Source: Streptomyces sp. AM 2-1-1
Lineage (GTDB): Bacteria > Actinomycetota > Actinomycetes > Streptomycetales > Streptomycetaceae
NCBI RefSeq assembly: GCF_029167645.1
Contig: NZ_CP119147.1
Span: 1,426,001 to 1,490,000 of the forward strand
Direction: 5' to 3'
Length of the DNA stretch: 64,000 bases
Shown here: positions 57,965-64,000 of the stretch, piece by piece
Layout of the letters: each line of letters opens with the position of its first letter
How positions within the stretch are numbered: position 1 is the first letter of the stretch
The notes under the pieces: model-generated
Databases searched by the model: none
The model's input: only the letters and a program-made list of their open reading frames with translations
What the model was told of the DNA's origin: nothing
Translations under genes and position numbers: made by a program

Positions 57965-58873
57965 TCATCGGTGGGTGGAGCAGGCGACGGCGACGGGGTT
58001 GCCGTCCGGGTCCAGGACATGGGCGATGCGCTCGCCCCACGGCATGTCCGCGGGGGCGCGCAGCACCGGCACCTGGGCGTCGGTGAGCTGCTTGAGGGTG
58101 GTGTCCAGGTCGTCGACGAGGACGAACATCTCGAAGCGCGGCCCGGGGCCGGGCGCGAGGCCGCACTGGGTCCGGGGCCAGTCGGTGGAGACCACGGCGA
58201 TTTCGGCGCTGCCCCGTCGCATGCCGATGTAGGTGGGTTCGCCCTGCGGCGGGTTCTGGCTCTGCCGGGTGTAGCCGAGCAGTTCGTAGAAGTTGGCCGT
58301 CATGCCGACCCGCTCGGCGAATATCAGGGGGAACGCGCGTTCCGTCATGGGTGGTTGGCTCCCGAGTGCGTTGCCTTCGGCCGCCCCGGCCGGCTCCGGC
58401 CGGTCGCGGACGGCCCGGTGGAAGAGGCGGTCGACGTGGACGAGGGGTGTCCGCTCGCTGGTGAAGGTCTGCTCGACGCGGCCGAGCAGTGCCGTGTGGT
58501 CACCGGCGTCCAGCACGGAGTGCAGCCTGCAGGCGATCCGCGCGCAGGCGTCCGGGAGTCCCGGGAGCCCTCCTTCGAGGGGGCGCATGTCCCCGGAGGC
58601 GAAGCGGTCGGTCCCCGAGGCGGCGAAGCGCCGGGCGACCTCCTGCTGTCCCGCGCCGAGCACGTTGACGAGGAACCTCTCGGTGGTCGCGAAGGCCGGG
58701 TGGGTGCTCGCCCCCTTGTCCAGGCAGACCAGGACCAGGGGCGGCTCCAGCGAGGCCGAGACGAACGATCCGGCGGTGAAGCCGTACGGGAGACCGTCGG
58801 CGCCGTACGTCGTCACGACGGTCACCGGACTGGGGACCCGCGCCATCGCCGCGGTGAAACTGACCGTGTCCAT
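57965..58873 (-). CDS. Flavin reductase fused to a VOC-family (phenazine-binding-like) domain
   Basis: One continuous 302-codon frame. Residues 1-165 are a flavin reductase/split-barrel domain (PSPVTVVTTYGADGLPYGFT and SASLEPPLVLVCLDKGA). Residues 176-302 form a VOC domain (MTERAFPLIFAERVGMTAN and HVLDPDGNPVAVACST), similar to phenazine-resistance proteins such as EhpR. They are joined by a short polar linker with no stop codon. An internal ATG at 58348 with GGGAG 10 nt upstream could also make the VOC domain alone. ATG 58873 follows GGGAGGAGG. The reductase could supply reduced flavin or reduce a bound phenazine. Confidence 0.78.
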   Translation of the reverse strand: MDTVSFTAAMARVPSPVTVVTTYGADGLPYGFTAGSFVSASLEPPLVLVCLDKGASTHPAFATTERFLVNVLGAGQQEVARRFAASGTDRFASGDMRPLEGGLPGLPDACARIACRLHSVLDAGDHTALLGRVEQTFTSERTPLVHVDRLFHRAVRDRPEPAGAAEGNALGSQPPMTERAFPLIFAERVGMTANFYELLGYTRQSQNPPQGEPTYIGMRRGSAEIAVVSTDWPRTQCGLAPGPGPRFEMFVLVDDLDTTLKQLTDAQVPVLRAPADMPWGERIAHVLDPDGNPVAVACSTHR

Positions 58874-58893
58874 GCGCGCTCCTCCTCCCTTCG

Positions 58894-59532
58894 CTACGGC
58901 TGGAGCCGGGTGACGGACCAGGTGCCCCGGTCCCGCCGGTAGCCGAGGCGGTGGTGGAGCCGGTCCGAGCGGGCCGACCAGAACTCCACCTCCTCGGGGC
59001 GCAGCCGGTAGCCGACGTACCGCTCGGGGCGGGGCAGTGGCGTACCGGAGGCGCCCAGCTCCTCGGCGTGGGCGAGCAGGGCGCGCGGATCGGTGAGCGG
59101 TTCGCTCTGGCGGGACGCCGCCGACATGGCGTGCAGCGGGACGGGCCGGCCGGCCCAGAGGGCGTCGGCCCGGTCGTCGGGGACGGCGGTCACGGGGCCG
59201 TTCAGGCTGATCTGCTGGCCGGTCTCGCGCCAGTAGAGCAGTCCGGACGCCCAGCCGGTCTCGGCGATCTCCCGGCTCTTGCGGCTGGTGCTGTGCGTGG
59301 TGAACAGCAGGCCGTCGTCGTCGAGCGTGACGAACGCGACGATGCGCGTGGAGGGGCGGCCCCGTCCGTCGGCGGTGGCCAGCGCGAGGGCGCGCGGCTC
59401 CCGCACTCCCAGCTCGACCGCACGGTCCAGCCACGCGCGCACCAGGGCGACGGGGTCGGCCGGCGGGTCGTCGTACTCGGGGAACCGCAGATCGGTCGAT
59501 CCGGTGAGGCTCTCGAACTTGGAGGTGTTCAT
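58894..59532 (-). CDS. phzG: Phenazine biosynthesis FMN oxidase PhzG
   Basis: A 212-residue PNPOx-fold flavoenzyme. The RIVAFVTLDDDGLLFTTHST region, SRQSEPL and the C-terminal VEFWSARSDRLHHRL are those of PhzG. It oxidises the hexahydrophenazine intermediate on the way to phenazine-1-carboxylate/1,6-dicarboxylate. ATG 59532 follows AAGGAAGGGA. It lies 92 bp downstream of phzF and 20 bp before the flavin reductase gene. Confidence 0.9.
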   Translation of the reverse strand: MNTSKFESLTGSTDLRFPEYDDPPADPVALVRAWLDRAVELGVREPRALALATADGRGRPSTRIVAFVTLDDDGLLFTTHSTSRKSREIAETGWASGLLYWRETGQQISLNGPVTAVPDDRADALWAGRPVPLHAMSAASRQSEPLTDPRALLAHAEELGASGTPLPRPERYVGYRLRPEEVEFWSARSDRLHHRLGYRRDRGTWSVTRLQP

Positions 59533-59624
59533 CGCGTCCCTTCCTTGGGTGCCGTCCCGTCGGGCGGCCGGTGCCGGTGTCCCGCTCCGGTCGGTGGATC
59601 CCGCCCGGCCCGGCCGGGCGGCTC

Positions 59625-60458
59625 TCAGACGAAGAGGGTGCCCCTGCCGGCCGTGACGCCGTGGCCGCCGACCTCGACGGAGTCGACGCGCTCCCCCTCG
59701 CCCCGGGCGGTGGCGAGCATCAGGGAGGGCCGGCCCATCTCGACCCCCTGCAGGATCTCCAGCCGCTCTCCGTAGCGGGCGAGGCCGTGCCGGGCCAGGT
59801 GGATGGCGAGGGGTCCGGCCGCCGAGCCGGTCGCGGCGTCCTCGACCACCCCGTACGCGGGGCTGAACATCCGGGCCCGCCAGTGCGTCCCCTCCCCCGC
59901 GAAGCAGTTCGCGGCCATGTCGGGGAAGCGGGAGAGGGCGCGGTGGTCCGGCTTCAGCGCGGAGAGCGCGGGCACGCTCTCCAGCCCCACGAAGACGTGC
60001 CGGGGGCCGTTGCGGTAGACCTCGACGGGGGCCGTCGAGGCGGGGACGCCGAGCGCGGCCAGGAGTTCCTCCGCCTGCTCGTACGGCTCCCAGACGGGGT
60101 GCGGCTGGCGCATCCGGACGGTCACCGCCCCGTCGTCGTCGCCGAGTTCCACCGGGACGATGCCCATGGCCGTCTCCAGCCGCAGGCTGTCCTGCTTCCG
60201 CGTCTCCCCGAGGGCGACCGCCGTCCCGAGCAACGGGTGCCCGGCGAAGGGAAGTTCGTTGACGGGGGTGAAGATCCGGATGTGCGCGTCGCCGCCCTGG
60301 CAGGGCGGCAGCACGAAGGTCGTCTCGGAGAGGTTCATCTCCCGGGCGATGCGCTGCATGCGCTCGGCGGAGAGGTCCGCGGCGTCGAGGAACACCGCGA
60401 CCGGGTTGCCGTACAGCGGCTTCCGCGAGAACGCGTCGACGAGCAGGTACTCGTGCAT
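59625..60458 (-). CDS. phzF: Trans-2,3-dihydro-3-hydroxyanthranilate isomerase PhzF
   Basis: A 277-residue diaminopimelate epimerase-fold enzyme; length equals known PhzF. The catalytic glutamate is in MNLSETTFVLP near residue 44. A His sits in LPFAGHPLLGT near residue 73 and an Asp in EDAATGSAAG near residue 207. It isomerises DHHA to the aminoketone that dimerises to the phenazine scaffold. ATG 60458 with AGGAG about 8 nt upstream is preferred over ATG 60488. Confidence 0.92.
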   Translation of the reverse strand: MHEYLLVDAFSRKPLYGNPVAVFLDAADLSAERMQRIAREMNLSETTFVLPPCQGGDAHIRIFTPVNELPFAGHPLLGTAVALGETRKQDSLRLETAMGIVPVELGDDDGAVTVRMRQPHPVWEPYEQAEELLAALGVPASTAPVEVYRNGPRHVFVGLESVPALSALKPDHRALSRFPDMAANCFAGEGTHWRARMFSPAYGVVEDAATGSAAGPLAIHLARHGLARYGERLEILQGVEMGRPSLMLATARGEGERVDSVEVGGHGVTAGRGTLFV

Positions 60459-60500
60459 GGCTACGGCTCCTGACGGTACGTCGGTCATGGTCGGTCGGGA

Positions 60501-60848
60501 TCAGGGGGTGGCTCGGGGAGCGAACGCGGCGCCCAGTCCGTGCAGGACGGGCAGGTCGTGGACCCCCTCGGCCACCGCCTCGACGTCGAAGCCCATGCGG
60601 TGGCCGACGGGCCGGCCGATGAGTTCGGCGGCCCGGTTGGGCGGCAGCGGGGCGCCGGCGGGGCGGTCGTCCTCCCACACCATGACCGCCCCCCACCGGT
60701 TGCGGTCCCGGTCGGCGACCCAGAACTTCGCGCGCAGTCCCGGTACGGCGGCCCAGTCGTCGGTGACCCCTTCGCGCAGGTGCGCGCGGAGCGAGTCGAC
60801 GGTCTGCGGCGAGCCGTCCAGGTCCCACCAGGCGATCTCCAGTCTCAC
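60501..60848 (-). CDS. YdhR-like small monooxygenase-fold protein in phenazine operon
   Basis: A 115-residue protein with a ferredoxin-like alpha/beta-barrel look: VPGLRAKFWVADRDRNRWG followed by VMVWEDDRPAG, as in YdhR/antibiotic-biosynthesis monooxygenases. It is not the NTF2-like PhzA/PhzB. The GTG start overlaps the stop of phzE (GTGA), so it is a constant partner of the core enzymes here. Function in the pathway is unknown; it might handle a reactive quinonoid or ring intermediate. Confidence 0.6.
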   Translation of the reverse strand: MRLEIAWWDLDGSPQTVDSLRAHLREGVTDDWAAVPGLRAKFWVADRDRNRWGAVMVWEDDRPAGAPLPPNRAAELIGRPVGHRMGFDVEAVAEGVHDLPVLHGLGAAFAPRATP

Positions 60849-62803
60849 CGGGCCAGCACCCCCCGCAGCGCGTCGCCGAGCAGCCGGGGGCCGCCGACCG
60901 TGAGCACCGATTCCGCGTGGAACTGGAAGGACGCGAAGTGGCCGCCGCGCAGGGTGTGCACCTCGCCGGTGGCGGGATCGCGGCCGGCCTCGACCCGCCC
61001 CACGCCGGCCACGTCGAAACGGTCCGCGGGGCTGATCGCGGAGAAGGTGTTGTAGAAGCCGACGCTCTCGGGCCGTCCGAAGACGTCGACGGTCCGTTGC
61101 ACGCCCTGGTTCGGTTCGTCGCGCGGGACGAGGTCCAGACCGAGCCGGAGGCAGAGCACCTGGTGGCTGAGGCAGACCGAGAGGAAGGGGACGCGGTCGC
61201 TCAGCAGCCGGGCGGTCGCCGCGTCGAGTGCCGCGATCTTCGGGTCGTGGAGGGAGCGCGGGTCGCCGGGGCCCGGGCCCATCACGACGAGGTCGAACCC
61301 GGCCGGGTCGTACTGCTCGTCGAAGCGCGTGACCTGCGCGGTGGGGCCGAGCGCTTCGAGCTGCTGCACGATCATCGCGGTGAAGGCGTCCTCGGCGTCC
61401 ACCACCAGGACCTTGAGGCCGACCAGGGACGGCACGGTGAGCGAGGCCGCGGCGGTGGAGGCCAGCCAGAAGTCGGCGATGCCGGCGTTACGGCCGCGCA
61501 GCGCCTCCCGGACCGCCGGATGGTCGGCGAACCGGGGCGCGGTGGGGCCGGCGGCGGGGGTGGTCGCCGGGGGCAGCGGGGCGTCCAGCGCCTGGAGGAG
61601 GCCGGCGGCCTTGGCCCGGGTCTCCGCCGCCTCGGCCGCCGGCGAGGAGTGGCGTACCAGCGTCGCGCCGACCGCCAGGCGCATCCGCCCGTCCGGGGCG
61701 ATGTCGGCGGTGCGGATGAGGATCGCGGAGTCCATGGTGCGCTCGCCCGACGTCTCGCGTCCGATCAGCGCGGCGACCCCGCTGTAGTAGCCGCGGCCCC
61801 CGGGTTCGTACCGCGCGATGACGCGGGCGGCGCTCTCCACCGGGCTGCCGGTGACGGTGGGGGCGAAGAGCGTCTCGCGCAGGACCTCGCGCACGTCGCG
61901 GCGGGTGCGCCCCTCGATGAAGTACTCGGTGTGGGCCAGGCGCGCCATCTCCTTGAGCGCGGGGCCGGTGACCCGGCCGCCGTGCGCGCAGAGCCGGGAC
62001 ATCGTCTTGAGCTCCTCGTCGAGCACCATGTAGAGCTCGTCGGTCTCCTTGCGGTCCCGCAGGAACGCGGTGAGGCCGTCGAGGTTGGGGCCGCCCGGCG
62101 GGTAGCGGTAGGTCCCGCTGATCGGGTTCATCACCGCGTGGCCCTCGCGCACCGAGATGTGCCGCTCGGGGGTGGCGCCGACGAACACCCGCCCCTCGAC
62201 GTGGACGACGAAGGTCCAGTGGACGCTCGTCTCCAGTTGGGTCAGGCGCCGGAAGACGGCCAGCGCGGTGTGCACCGAGAAGTCGTCCAGCTCGGCGAGC
62301 AGGGTGCGTCGCAGGACGAAGTTGGCGCCTTCGCCGGTGCCGATCTCGTCGGCGACGATGCGGCGCACGAGGTCGGCGTACTCGTCGTCGGAGAGGTCGT
62401 AACGGCTGTTCGACAGGGTCACCGGCGCGGCGGAGAGCCGCTCCAGGACCCCGGCGAGGGGGAGGACCGCCTGCTCGGTGACGGTCAGCGCGATCAGGGG
62501 TTCGCCGTCGTCGGGGGCGGCGAACCCCCGCTCGGTGAGCTGCCGGTACGGCACCAGGACCAGGGCGTCGTGCCGGGGCGCGTCGGGTGCGCCGGACGGC
62601 AGCGGCAGCCGGGTCAGTGAGGAGGGGTGGGAGACCTCGCCCAGCAGGACGTCCACGGTGCCCGCGCCGCCGCTCTCGGGGCGGTGCAGGAGGGCGAAGG
62701 CGGGCGGACGGGGCTCGGCCAGCAGGCGGTCGAGCAGGTCCGGCCCGGCCGGGGGCGCGGAGGGGGCCGCCCCGGCCGGGTGCGGGGTCTCCGGGCCACT
62801 CAC
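60845..62803 (-). CDS. phzE: 2-Amino-2-deoxyisochorismate synthase PhzE
   Basis: A 652-residue fusion. The N-terminal part (to about 410) is a chorismate-using MST domain with [21 protein letters not shown] and [14 protein letters not shown]. The C-terminal part is a class I glutamine amidotransferase with nucleophile cysteine in [13 protein letters not shown] and His/Glu in QFHAES. It makes ADIC from chorismate and glutamine-derived ammonia. GTG 62803 overlaps phzD's stop. Confidence 0.93.
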   Translation of the reverse strand: MSGPETPHPAGAAPSAPPAGPDLLDRLLAEPRPPAFALLHRPESGGAGTVDVLLGEVSHPSSLTRLPLPSGAPDAPRHDALVLVPYRQLTERGFAAPDDGEPLIALTVTEQAVLPLAGVLERLSAAPVTLSNSRYDLSDDEYADLVRRIVADEIGTGEGANFVLRRTLLAELDDFSVHTALAVFRRLTQLETSVHWTFVVHVEGRVFVGATPERHISVREGHAVMNPISGTYRYPPGGPNLDGLTAFLRDRKETDELYMVLDEELKTMSRLCAHGGRVTGPALKEMARLAHTEYFIEGRTRRDVREVLRETLFAPTVTGSPVESAARVIARYEPGGRGYYSGVAALIGRETSGERTMDSAILIRTADIAPDGRMRLAVGATLVRHSSPAAEAAETRAKAAGLLQALDAPLPPATTPAAGPTAPRFADHPAVREALRGRNAGIADFWLASTAAASLTVPSLVGLKVLVVDAEDAFTAMIVQQLEALGPTAQVTRFDEQYDPAGFDLVVMGPGPGDPRSLHDPKIAALDAATARLLSDRVPFLSVCLSHQVLCLRLGLDLVPRDEPNQGVQRTVDVFGRPESVGFYNTFSAISPADRFDVAGVGRVEAGRDPATGEVHTLRGGHFASFQFHAESVLTVGGPRLLGDALRGVLAR

Positions 62804-63423
62804 GTGAACACCTGGTCGCTCAGGACGACCACCCCGCACCGCTGGGCCACGTACTCGAGGGCGAACTCGTGCTGCCGGAGGGTGAAGTCCGCGACCGCGT
62901 CGGCGGCGAGGAACACCTGGATGTCGTGGCTGAACGCGTCGATCGCGGTCGCCAGCACCCCGATGTGGGCGTAGACCCCGCAGAGGACGAGCTGGTCGCG
63001 GCCACTGTCGCGCAGGCGCTCCAGCAGGTCGGAGCGGAAGAAGGCGCTGTAGCGGCGTTTGGTCAGCAGCCAGTCGCCGTCGGCGGGGGCCAGCTCGTCG
63101 ACGACCTCCCGGTCCTCGGGCGAGGTGCGCATGCCCGGGCCCCAGAAGTCGGCGAGCAGCCCGCGCTCCTCGGCGGTCATGCCGCCGGGCTGCGCGGAGT
63201 AGGCGACGGGCACGCCCAGCGAGGCGGCCCGCTTGCGGAGTTGGGCGGCGTGGTGGACGAGTCCGGAGCGCAGCGGGTCGGGGAAGGGGCGCAGGAAGAA
63301 GCGCTGCATGTCGTGGACGACCAGAGCCGCACGGTCGGGGTCCGGCGTCCAGTCGGCCAGGTTCGCCGGGAGGCTGCCTGGCGTGGGCAGTTCGTACGGG
63401 GCGATGGCGGGGATGCCAACCAT
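62800..63423 (-). CDS. phzD: Isochorismatase-family PhzD
   Basis: A 207-residue vinyl-ether hydrolase. The acid aspartate lies in [15 protein letters not shown] near residue 38 and the lysine in LTKRRYSAF near 122. The position of the usual catalytic cysteine is changed to alanine in [11 protein letters not shown], as in known PhzD. It releases pyruvate from ADIC to give DHHA. ATG 63423 follows AAAGGAGCC. Confidence 0.93.
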   Translation of the reverse strand: MVGIPAIAPYELPTPGSLPANLADWTPDPDRAALVVHDMQRFFLRPFPDPLRSGLVHHAAQLRKRAASLGVPVAYSAQPGGMTAEERGLLADFWGPGMRTSPEDREVVDELAPADGDWLLTKRRYSAFFRSDLLERLRDSGRDQLVLCGVYAHIGVLATAIDAFSHDIQVFLAADAVADFTLRQHEFALEYVAQRCGVVVLSDQVFT

Positions 63424-63507
63424 GGGTCGGCTCCTTTCGGTGCGGTGGGGGGTGCGGCCCGGCGGGCGGTCGCGGAGACGTGCGGCCGGGGGCGGCCGGC
63501 CGTGGTC

Positions 63508-64000
63508 TCAGATCGTCCGGGCCCAGGCGTCCACGAGCCGCTGGGCTTGTCCCGGGTTGAGCCGCGGGTCGCAGAAGGTGGTGTGCCGGTCGCCCACGGA
63601 GTCGAGCTCGGAGGAGTCGGCGGCGCACTCGGTGACGTCGTCCGGGGTGGTCTCCAGGTGCAGGCCGCCGTTGACGCCGCCCACCTTCGCCATCGCCGCG
63701 TTGAAGTCCTGGACCTCCGCGGTCATCGCGTCCAGCAGCCGGGTCTTGTGCCCGTCCGGGCTGGTGATGGTGTTCCCGTGCATCGGGTCGCAGATCCAGA
63801 TCACCGGGTGCCCGGCGGCCCGGACCGCCTCCACCAGCGGAGGCAGCCGGCTGGCGACGAAGCCGTTGCCCATCCGGGCGACCAGGATCAGCCGCCCCGG
63901 CTGCCGGTCCGGGTCGAGCCGCCCGGCCAGTGCGAGGACGTCCTCGGCGGTCGTCCCCGAACCCACTTTGCAGGCTACGGGGTTGACGACGGAGGCGAGC
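63508..64000 (-). CDS. phzC: DAHP synthase, class II (PhzC), C-terminal part (partial)
   Basis: The right window edge cuts the 5' end; about 163 codons are visible. The class II DAHP synthase motifs VNPVACKVGSG, WICDPMHGNTI and FCDPRLNPGQA are present. It feeds extra shikimate-pathway flux into phenazine synthesis. The gap to phzD is 84 bp. The remaining cluster genes (for example phzB, tailoring and regulatory genes) are presumably beyond the window. Confidence 0.92.
   Translation of the reverse strand, partial: LASVVNPVACKVGSGTTAEDVLALAGRLDPDRQPGRLILVARMGNGFVASRLPPLVEAVRAAGHPVIWICDPMHGNTITSPDGHKTRLLDAMTAEVQDFNAAMAKVGGVNGGLHLETTPDDVTECAADSSELDSVGDRHTTFCDPRLNPGQAQRLVDAWARTI

Noticed and set aside
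55405..58873. Bioluminescence (lux) operon, because of LuxC-like, LuxE-like and flavin reductase genes
   Set aside because: No luxA/luxB is present and the genes lie inside an operon with phzC-G; reduction of a phenazine carboxylate explains them better.
60501..60848. PhzA/PhzB
   Set aside because: Those are NTF2-like proteins of about 160 residues; this one is 115 residues with a different motif pattern.

Overview
The window looks like a stretch of a Streptomyces (or very close actinomycete) chromosome. Coding sequence is very GC-rich and genes are packed with ATGA/GTGA overlaps. Two 'conservon' (cvnABCD) operons are present, along with a canonical CebR-type palindrome, Mrp antiporter genes, a SepF-like paralogue and MnhA fused to MnhB. 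TTA leucine codons are nearly absent: I found only three, each in a different gene, which points to bldA control of those genes. I see no tRNA, rRNA, CRISPR array, insertion sequence or replication origin.

Layout. 1-8.2 kb: part of an exopolysaccharide locus with glycosyltransferases, a Wzy-like polymerase, a Wzx-like flippase, a Wzz/BY-kinase-like protein whose nucleotide-binding motifs are degenerate, a beta-trefoil protein, and a cytidylyltransferase facing a CDP-alcohol phosphotransferase. 8.3-14.9 kb: a six-gene mrp/mnh Na+/H+ antiporter operon. 15.1-20.7 kb: conservon 1 plus an FAD monooxygenase. 21-25.5 kb: an ATP-binding regulator, then arginine deiminase, ornithine carbamoyltransferase and an amino-acid permease, with two ARG-box-like sites. 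25.6-29.9 kb: the Hen1/Pnkp RNA end-healing and ligation pair. 30-37.5 kb: housekeeping and small genes (homocysteine methyltransferase, F420-type oxidoreductase, MazG-like pyrophosphohydrolase, AAA-type protein, SepF-like protein, DsbD-N-like lipoprotein, MBL-fold hydrolase). 37.7-40.5 kb: a secreted GH74-CBM2 xyloglucanase behind a CebR box. 41-47 kb: an EcsC/TerB-like protein, an EamA exporter divergent from a MarR regulator with twin operators, a PF04672-type methyltransferase and a secreted lipase. 47.6-53.5 kb: conservon 2, preceded by a 24-codon leader ORF and followed by a CYP157-like/CYP154-like P450 pair. 54.5-64 kb: a phenazine biosynthetic operon that runs out of the window.

How the parts work together. 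The phenazine operon contains phzC (partial), phzD, phzE, a small YdhR-like gene, phzF and phzG. These are followed by a flavin reductase fused in frame to a VOC domain, a LuxE-like adenylating protein, a LuxC-like reductase and a methyltransferase. The core enzymes should build the phenazine carboxylate skeleton. The LuxE/LuxC-like pair is the type of enzyme used in griseoluteate-class phenazines to reduce a ring carboxylate to an aldehyde, and the VOC domain resembles phenazine-binding resistance proteins. A very strong bidirectional terminator at 54.41-54.45 kb marks the downstream edge of this cluster. The items I consider most worth follow-up are the fused flavin reductase-VOC protein, the carboxylate-reducing pair, the ExxR-less P450, the conservon leader peptide and the minisatellite in front of hen1.
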